Of a stretch of DNA of 64,000 bases, positions 58,070 to 64,000 are shown piece by piece. Numbering within the stretch: position 1 is the stretch's first letter; every line of letters begins with the position of its first letter. The position numbers were made by a program, and so were the translations under genes. Source of the stretch: Corallococcus sp. EGB (GTDB taxonomy: Bacteria > Myxococcota > Myxococcia > Myxococcales > Myxococcaceae); contig NZ_CP079946.1 of NCBI RefSeq assembly GCF_019968905.1, positions 9,087,356 to 9,151,355 on the forward strand, read 5' to 3'. Below the pieces are notes generated by a model. The model had not been told where the DNA came from and made no database searches. It saw only the letters and a list, made by a program, of their open reading frames with translations.

Positions 58070-59125
58070 CTAGCGGGCGTGCTCGCGCAGGAACGGGACG
58101 AGCAGGTCGTGGAACTCCTGCGTCTTCTCCAGGTGCGGGCTGTGGCCCGTGTCCGGGAGGACGACCTCGCGGTAGCGGCCGCCGTTGGCCTTGTAGCGCT
58201 CCATGACCTTGCGCATCTGCGACACCATGGGCTGCGGCGGATAGACCTCGTCCCCGGGCCAGCCCGGGACCACGCCCAGCTTGCCCAGGAAGCCGAAGTC
58301 GAAGAGCGACGTGTCGGAGACGATGGCGTCCTCCGCGCCGCGGATCCACAGCACGTCCGGCCCGTTCGCCAGCGTCGCGAAGGAGGCGGTGTTGTAGAAG
58401 GCGGGCGCCATGGCGTTGTTCATGCCCGTGGTGCCCGGCGCCACGCCCGGCCAGTTCGGCGACTTCGTGAAGTTGCCCGGGTACAGCTCGTCGGACACGT
58501 GCGTATCCAGCACGGAGTCCAGGAGCATCTCCTCGTCCGGGTGACGGAACGGCGGCTTCACGTAGCAGCCGTTCATCACGTTGCGCGGCGACGTCTGCGA
58601 CTCCGTGGAGCGGTCCTTCGTCTTCAGCCGCTGCACGAAGTCCGGGTTGGCCGTGCCGCCGCCGGAGCCCGCGAAGTCCGCCCAGCACGGCGTTCCGTCC
58701 GCGTCCTTCGTGCCGCCGAAGCCGTAGGGCGACAGCGGCGCCTCCACCACCAGGCCGGCCACCCGCTCCGGATGGTCGATGGACAGCTGCATCACCATGC
58801 CCGCGCCCGCCGAGTGCGCCACGAACACCGCGCGCTTCAGGGACAGCGCGTCCATCAGCGCCGCCAGGTCGTCGCTGAAGTCGCGCATGCCGCGCGTGGC
58901 GTTGATGGTCTTCTCCTCGGTGTGGCCATAGCCGCGCATGTCCGGCGCGATGCCCCGGAAGCCCTGGGGCAGCGTCTTCATCAGCGACTCGAAGAACGCG
59001 GACGAGGAACAGTTGCCGTGCACGAAGATGACCGGAAAGCCGTCCTCGCCCACGAGCCGCGCGCGCACCCGGAGCCGCTGCGTGGGGATGTCGCGGATCT
59101 CGACCTTCCTGGATGAATCAGCCAT
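58070..59125 (-). CDS. Alpha/beta hydrolase (epoxide hydrolase/esterase-like)
   Basis: 351 residues. The hydrolase fold has HGN oxyanion motif (FVHGNCSSS, about 35-42), RGYGHTEE, nucleophile Ser105 in VAHSAGAG, acid Asp in RGAEDAIVS and His in LPDTGHSPHLE near the end: a Ser-Asp-His triad. An inserted cap with many Asp/Pro/Gly residues (about 133-235) sets substrate choice. It is last in the operon TetR, KASIII-like, acyl-CoA ligase, hydrolase (gaps of 9, 42 and 51 bases). It may hydrolyse an ester or thioester made by the upstream enzymes. Confidence 0.85.
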   Translation of the reverse strand: MADSSRKVEIRDIPTQRLRVRARLVGEDGFPVIFVHGNCSSSAFFESLMKTLPQGFRGIAPDMRGYGHTEEKTINATRGMRDFSDDLAALMDALSLKRAVFVAHSAGAGMVMQLSIDHPERVAGLVVEAPLSPYGFGGTKDADGTPCWADFAGSGGGTANPDFVQRLKTKDRSTESQTSPRNVMNGCYVKPPFRHPDEEMLLDSVLDTHVSDELYPGNFTKSPNWPGVAPGTTGMNNAMAPAFYNTASFATLANGPDVLWIRGAEDAIVSDTSLFDFGFLGKLGVVPGWPGDEVYPPQPMVSQMRKVMERYKANGGRYREVVLPDTGHSPHLEKTQEFHDLLVPFLREHAR

Positions 59126-59176
59126 GTGCGCGCTCCTCTTGGTGTTGCTTGAACTTGAAAGAAGGAAACCCGTGGG

Positions 59177-60733
59177 TCACGAAGCGGCCCGAGCGTCCGC
59201 GGCGCTGGCCGCCTCGCGCAGCTCGCGCTTGAGAATCTTCCCGGCGGCGGACACCGGCAGGGACCTCACCAGCTCCACCCGCTTGGGGACCTTGAAGCGC
59301 GCCACCCGGCCCTTGAGGTGCTCGAGCAGCGCGTCCGCCGAGGCCTCGGCCCCCGGCTTGAGCACCACGTAGGCCCGGCCGCACTCGCCCCACTTCGCGT
59401 CCGGCACGCCCACCACCGCGCACTGCTGCACGGCGGGGTGCTCGTAGAGGACGGTCTCCAGCTCCAGCGGGTACACGTTCTCTCCGCCGGAGATGAACAT
59501 GTCCTTCTTGCGGCCCGCGATGGTGAAGAAGCCATCCGCGTCCACGCGCGCCAGGTCCCCGGTGTGGAACCAGCCGTCCGCGCTGATGGCCTCCTTCGTG
59601 GCGGCGTCGTCCTCGAAGTAGCCGGAGCACATGGAGGGGCCCTTCAGCACCAGCTCCCCCACCTCGCCCACCGGCACCGCATTGCCGGCGTCGTCCACCA
59701 GCTTCGCGTCGATGAAGTAGTTGGGCCGGCCAATGGAGCCCGCCTTGGACACCGCGAACTCCGGCCCCATGCTGAAGATGCCCGGGCCGAACTCCGTCAT
59801 GCCGAAGCCCTGCTTGAAGGGCACCGGGTGCACCGCCTGCCACGCCTGCAAGAGCGGCACCGGCAGGGGCGCGCCGCCGCTGGTGACGAAGCGCACGGAG
59901 GAGAAGTCCGTCCCCTTCCAGCGCGGCGAATCCATCAGCTGCTGGTACTGCGTGGGCACCGCGAAGAAGAGCGTCACCTTCTCCTTCGCCACCAGGCCCA
60001 GCATCTCGTCCGGATCCCACCGGCGCATCAGCACCACGGTGCCGCCCACGGTGAGCAGGGGCAGCGTGTAGACGAGCAGCCCGCCCGTGTGGAACAGCGG
60101 CGTGTGCGTCACCGTCACGTCGCCCTGACGGATTTCGTGCACCAGCGTGTTGAGCGTGTTCCACGCCACCATGCGGTACGAAATCCTGGCGCCCTTGGAA
60201 CGGCCGGTGGTGCCGCCGGTGAAGAGCAGGCAGAGGATGTCCTCCTCGCTCACCGCCGCGTTCGTGACAGGGGCCGGGGGCGCGTACGCCACGGCCTTCT
60301 CGTACGGAGCCGCGCCCGGCAGGCCCTGCGCCTCCAGCGACACCAGCCGCAGGCCGTCCCCCACGTGCTCGCGAACCTGGGCCACCGCGTCCTTGAAGTC
60401 GTCCCCGAACAGGAGCACGCGCGGGTGGATGGCGCGCACGCCCTCCGTCAGCTCCGCCGCGTGCAGCCGCCAGTTGTAGGGCACGAAGATGGCGCCCAGC
60501 TTCCCGCACGCGAACAGCGTGTCCAGGTACTCCACGCCGTTGTGCGCGACGATGGCCACGCGGTCGCCACGCTGCACGCCGGCCACGTCCCGCAGCCAGC
60601 CCGCGAGCGCGTTGGCGCGCGCGTTCATCTGCCGGTACGTGAAGCGGCCCGCGTCCCTGCGGGCCACGTCCACCACGGCCACCGCGTCCGGCCAGTAGAG
60701 GGCACCCCGCCCCATCCAGTCTCCGATGAACAT
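59177..60733 (-). CDS. Acyl-CoA ligase of the TetR/KASIII operon
   Basis: 518 residues. ANL motifs: A3 CLLFTGGTTGRSKGA (about 167-181), A5 GFGMTEFGPG, A7 GWFHTGDLA, A8 IAGRKKDMFISGGENVYPLELE and catalytic Lys in SAAGKILKREL. The N-terminus YWPDAVAVVDVARRD is typical of acyl-CoA synthetases. It probably loads a fatty or branched acid onto CoA for the neighbouring KASIII-like enzyme. It is related to the ligase at 52431-53921 but about 30% different in size of loops. The C-terminus is Ala-rich. Confidence 0.9.
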   Translation of the reverse strand: MFIGDWMGRGALYWPDAVAVVDVARRDAGRFTYRQMNARANALAGWLRDVAGVQRGDRVAIVAHNGVEYLDTLFACGKLGAIFVPYNWRLHAAELTEGVRAIHPRVLLFGDDFKDAVAQVREHVGDGLRLVSLEAQGLPGAAPYEKAVAYAPPAPVTNAAVSEEDILCLLFTGGTTGRSKGARISYRMVAWNTLNTLVHEIRQGDVTVTHTPLFHTGGLLVYTLPLLTVGGTVVLMRRWDPDEMLGLVAKEKVTLFFAVPTQYQQLMDSPRWKGTDFSSVRFVTSGGAPLPVPLLQAWQAVHPVPFKQGFGMTEFGPGIFSMGPEFAVSKAGSIGRPNYFIDAKLVDDAGNAVPVGEVGELVLKGPSMCSGYFEDDAATKEAISADGWFHTGDLARVDADGFFTIAGRKKDMFISGGENVYPLELETVLYEHPAVQQCAVVGVPDAKWGECGRAYVVLKPGAEASADALLEHLKGRVARFKVPKRVELVRSLPVSAAGKILKRELREAASAADARAAS

Positions 60734-60775
60734 GCGAAGAACTCCTGTCTGAATGAGGCGGGGTGTTGGGGGGAA

Positions 60776-61771
60776 CTAAGCCGTCCAGCGGTAGAGGGCG
60801 GACGCCATGGCCAGGCCACCGCCGCTGGCGCAGAACGCCACGAGGTCGCCCTTCTTCACCTTGCCCTGCAGGACCGCGTCGTCGAGCGTCATGGGGATGC
60901 AGGCGGAGCCCGTGTAGCCCCACTTGTCCATCGTGTAGTGCGCCTTCTCCATGGGCTGGTTCAGCGCCTTCATGGTGGCTTCGATGGTGCGCAGGTTGAG
61001 CTGCGTGAAGACGAACAGCTTCACGTCATCCAGCGTCTGGTCCGCGCGCTTGAGCAGCGTGTCCAGCAGCATGGGCCAGCGCTCGGTGTTGAACGTGGAG
61101 GGGAACTTGCGCACGAACTGCACCGCGGGCTTGCCGTCCGTCAGCGCCAGCGTCTCCGCCGTGGCGGGACGGTGGGTGCCGCCGGTGTAGATGCCCAGCG
61201 CGTCGTGGTACTCGCCGTTGGCGAGCAGCTTCGCGCCCAGGAAGCCCGGCTTGTCGGACGCGCCCAGCACCACCGCGCCCGCGCCGTCCGCGAACAGCGT
61301 GCAGGTCTTCTTGTCCTTCCAGTTCACGAACCGCGTCATCCCGTAGGCGCCCACCACCAGGATGCGCTGGTAGCTGTCGTCCGCGGCAATCGTCTTGGAC
61401 GCCACGTCCAGCGCCGTCACCCAGCCCGCGCACGCGGCGTTGATGTCGTAGGTGCCCGCGTTCACCGCGCCCAGCTTGGCCTGCACCACGGACGACGTGC
61501 CCGGGGAGAGGTAGTCCGGCGTGTCACTGGCCACGAGCACCAGGTCCAGCTCCCTGGGGTCCACCTTCGCGCGGGCCAGCGCCTCCTTCGCGGCGGCCAC
61601 GGCCAGGTCGCTGGTGGCCTGGTCGTCCGCCATCACGTGGCGCTGCTTGATGCCCACGTTCTGCTGGAGCCACTCGTCCACCTTCTCGCCGAGGATCTTC
61701 TCCACGTCGGCGTTGGTGAGGAGCTTCTCGGGGACGTAGCGGCCGGTGGACAGGATGTTCGCGTAACGCAT
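60776..61771 (-). CDS. KASIII/FabH-like thiolase-fold acyltransferase
   Basis: 331 residues, the usual FabH length. The fold and nucleophile Cys114 (DINAACAGW) are conserved, with family blocks LVVASDTPDYLSPGTSS, LFADGAGAVVL and CASGGGLAMASALYRW. The FabH active-site His (in HQAN) is Thr256 (FTQLNLRTI) and the Asn (in GNTS) is Tyr286 (WGYTGSA). Without them, decarboxylative Claisen condensation as in FabH is unlikely; acyl transfer or a different condensation is more probable. It is second in an operon under a TetR regulator, with an acyl-CoA ligase and a hydrolase downstream. Confidence 0.9.
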   Translation of the reverse strand: MRYANILSTGRYVPEKLLTNADVEKILGEKVDEWLQQNVGIKQRHVMADDQATSDLAVAAAKEALARAKVDPRELDLVLVASDTPDYLSPGTSSVVQAKLGAVNAGTYDINAACAGWVTALDVASKTIAADDSYQRILVVGAYGMTRFVNWKDKKTCTLFADGAGAVVLGASDKPGFLGAKLLANGEYHDALGIYTGGTHRPATAETLALTDGKPAVQFVRKFPSTFNTERWPMLLDTLLKRADQTLDDVKLFVFTQLNLRTIEATMKALNQPMEKAHYTMDKWGYTGSACIPMTLDDAVLQGKVKKGDLVAFCASGGGLAMASALYRWTA

Positions 61772-61780
61772 GACGGTGTT

Positions 61781-62506
<726 letters not shown>

Positions 62507-62854
62507 CTTTCAGGACGGGTAACACCCGGCCGACCGCCCTGTCAAAAGCGGACGGATGGCTCCCTGCGTCAAAGACAGACACGGACGCGAGGCGTCAAAC
62601 ACTTCGCGTGACGCGCTCGGACCGGGAGCGCGGAGAGTGTCCACCGCCCCTGGCCTTCCCCTCGGAAGAAATGCCTCGGGGCCTTGCCACCACCACCTTC
62701 TGCTCGACGGCGCGGGGGACCCGGGAGGTCAGGTGGACAACCCTCCGCCCGCTCCAACCCTTTTGGATGCAAACGGACTTGCACTTCCAACCAAGTGCAT
62801 ATAACTTCACCGTCGACCGCCAAGACTGCTTATAAAAATAAGGTTTCCCACCCC
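62507..62854. other. 348-base divergent regulatory region
   Basis: No gene was found here. It separates the TetR operon from the Lrp gene. The first part carries the CGGGT-AAC-ACCCG palindrome (62516-62528). The right 90 bases are AT-rich for this genome, with an inverted repeat at 62780-62799 and a TATAAAAATA stretch at 62831-62840, probably the Lrp promoter. Confidence 0.6.
62780..62799. promoter_or_regulatory. Inverted repeat, candidate Lrp autoregulatory site
   Basis: TGCACTT (62780-62786) and AAGTGCA (62793-62799) are exact reverse complements with a 6-base spacer, 55 bases upstream of the Lrp ATG. TTGCAC and TATAAC overlap it at 15-base spacing, so binding could block a promoter. It is a candidate only. 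Confidence 0.4.
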
Positions 62855-63325
62855 ATGGACGCCCTGGATTATCGCATCGTCGACATGCTTCAGCGCGATG
62901 GCCGAGCCACGCAGCTGGAGCTGTCACGTGGGGTGAAGTTGTCCCAGCCGGCGGTGGCGGAGCGCATCCGCAAGCTGGAGGAGAAGGGCATCATCACCGG
63001 CTACACGGCGCGCGTGGACGCGACGCAGCTGGGCAAGGACATCACCGCCTTCATCGGGGTGAGCATCGAGCACCCCAAGCACTTCGAGGGCTTCGCGCGC
63101 AAGGTGGCGGAGCTGCCGGACGTGCTGGAGGCCCACCGGGTCGCGGGGCAGGACTCGTACGTCTTGAAGGTGAAGACCGCGAACACGCGGACCTTGGACT
63201 CGCTGTTGGTGGAGACGCTGCGCACCATTCCAGGTGTCACCCGCACGAGCACCACCATCGTCCTGTCGACATTGAAGGAGGACACGCACGTGCGTGTCCC
63301 GGATGAGCTGTTGAACGGAGAATGA
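62855..63325 (+). CDS. Lrp/AsnC family transcriptional regulator
   Basis: 156 residues from ATG 62855; an upstream in-frame extension has no coding bias. An N-terminal AsnC helix-turn-helix (about 2-50: MDALDYRIVDMLQRDGRATQLELSRGVKLSQPAVAERIRKLEEKGII) is joined to a RAM (AsnC ligand) domain (about 65-145: TAFIGVSIEHPKHFEGFARKVAELPDVLEAHRVAGQDSYVLKVKT). Such proteins form octamers and sense amino acids. It starts 2 bases before the aminotransferase ATG (stop at 63325, next ATG at 63328), so it should regulate amino-acid metabolism encoded downstream. Confidence 0.93.
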   Translation: MDALDYRIVDMLQRDGRATQLELSRGVKLSQPAVAERIRKLEEKGIITGYTARVDATQLGKDITAFIGVSIEHPKHFEGFARKVAELPDVLEAHRVAGQDSYVLKVKTANTRTLDSLLVETLRTIPGVTRTSTTIVLSTLKEDTHVRVPDELLNGE

Positions 63326-63327
63326 AC

Positions 63328-64000
63328 ATGAGCGCGGACGCGATGAGTGCCCCCCTGCCCCCTCCTACGGCCTACCGGCTGTCCAAGCGCATGTCCCGGA
63401 TGAAGACGTCCGCGGTGCGCGAAATCCTCAAGATCGCCGAGCGCCCGGACATCCTCTCCTTCGCTGGCGGCCTGCCCGCCCCGGAGCTCTTCCCGAAGGA
63501 CGCCATCGCCAAGGCGTTCGCGGAGACCTTCGCCAGTGACGCGGACGGGCGCTCCGCGCTCCAGTACAGCACCACGGAGGGCTTCGCCCCCTTGCGCGAG
63601 TGGATCGCCGGGCACCTGACCCGCAAGGGCCAGCGCGTCCACGCGGACCAGGTGCTCATCACCAGCGGCTCGCAGCAGGGCCTGGACCTGGTGGGCAAGG
63701 TGGTGCTCGACCCCGGCGACCTCGTCGTGGTGGAGGACCCCAGCTACCTGGCGGCGCTGCAGACCTTCGGCGGCTACGAGGTGGAGTTCGCCACCGTGCG
63801 CAGCGACGACGCGGGCATGGACACGGATGACCTGGCGGAGCTCTTGAAGAAGCGCCAGCCGAAGCTGCTCTACGTCATCCCCAACTTCCAGAACCCCAAG
63901 GGCACCACCCTGTCGCTGGAGCGCCGCAAGGCGCTGGTGCGCCTGGCCCAGCAGCACAACTTCCTCATCCTGGAGGACGACCCGTACGGCGAGCTGCGCT
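63328..64000 (+). CDS. PLP-dependent aminotransferase, partial (right edge)
   Basis: About 224 residues are visible; the gene runs off the window. The fold type I aminotransferase N-terminal domain is clear: LSFAGGLPAPELFP, QYSTTEGFAPLREWIAGHL, PLP phosphate-binding SGSQQGLDL and VIPNFQNPKGTTLSLERRKALVRLAQ with DDPYGELR. FAGGLPAPELFP and the Ser-Gly-Ser-Gln-Gln block match the LysN/2-aminoadipate and MocR-related group. The Schiff-base lysine lies beyond the edge. It is co-transcribed with the Lrp-type regulator. Confidence 0.92.
   Translation, partial: MSADAMSAPLPPPTAYRLSKRMSRMKTSAVREILKIAERPDILSFAGGLPAPELFPKDAIAKAFAETFASDADGRSALQYSTTEGFAPLREWIAGHLTRKGQRVHADQVLITSGSQQGLDLVGKVVLDPGDLVVVEDPSYLAALQTFGGYEVEFATVRSDDAGMDTDDLAELLKKRQPKLLYVIPNFQNPKGTTLSLERRKALVRLAQQHNFLILEDDPYGELR

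Overview
The window is about 70% GC with strong G/C bias at third codon positions, dense gene packing and many 4-bp ATGA/GTGA gene overlaps. It carries markers of Myxococcaceae (Myxococcus/Corallococcus type): two proteins of the Myxococcales-restricted DUF2378 (TIGR02265) family, a Ser/Thr kinase with a PEGA domain, several orphan hybrid histidine kinases, M43 lipoprotein metalloproteases and a DUF3396 immunity protein. It is a chromosomal region holding three replication genes on the minus strand, dnaN, recF and gyrB, but no dnaA. No rRNA, tRNA, CRISPR array or insertion sequence was seen.

Layout. 0-7.6 kb: 3' remnants of plus-strand genes, an AT-hook protein, a metallophosphoesterase lipoprotein coupled to an envelope protein, a PEGA-type Ser/Thr kinase and a membrane protein. 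7.7-14.6 kb: gyrB, a small membrane protein, an acetyltransferase, and a cation/proton antiporter with Usp domains coupled to an HTH-EIIA protein. 14.7-21.3 kb: a hybrid sensor kinase with a receiver, a DUF2378 protein, a class V aminotransferase and two tandem M43 metalloproteases. 21.4-24.8 kb: an Mla/MCE-type lipid transport operon. 25-33.5 kb: recF, a four-gene operon ending in a predicted nuclease toxin and DUF3396 immunity protein, a helical protein, dnaN and a lipoprotein.

33.5-38.6 kb: an ECF sigma / anti-sigma / caspase-surface-repeat operon and two lipoproteins, one with a JAMM-like motif. 38.7-43.7 kb: a four-gene signalling operon with a stand-alone cobalamin-binding protein carrying the CarH-type Wx9EH motif, a helical protein of unknown function and two hybrid histidine kinases. 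43.7-45.1 kb: an XRE regulator, a small uncatalogued ORF and a second DUF2378 protein. 45.1-52.2 kb: a six-gene OmpR-type two-component system plus MacAB-TolC export operon. 52.4-55.9 kb: an acyl-CoA ligase, then a two-gene ATPase plus TOPRIM (DUF4276) module that looks like a defence system and has less extreme GC. 55.9-62.5 kb: a lipase-like lipoprotein and a TetR / KASIII-like / acyl-CoA ligase / alpha-beta hydrolase operon. 62.8-64 kb: an Lrp regulator and the start of a PLP aminotransferase.

The strongest leads for something undescribed are the cobalamin-photoreceptor-like phosphorelay operon (38.7-43.7 kb), the ECF-sigma/caspase operon (33.5-37.1 kb), the ATPase-TOPRIM pair (54.1-55.9 kb), the lipoprotein nuclease toxin with its DUF3396 partner, and a KASIII homologue that lacks the His and Asn of the FabH decarboxylation machinery.
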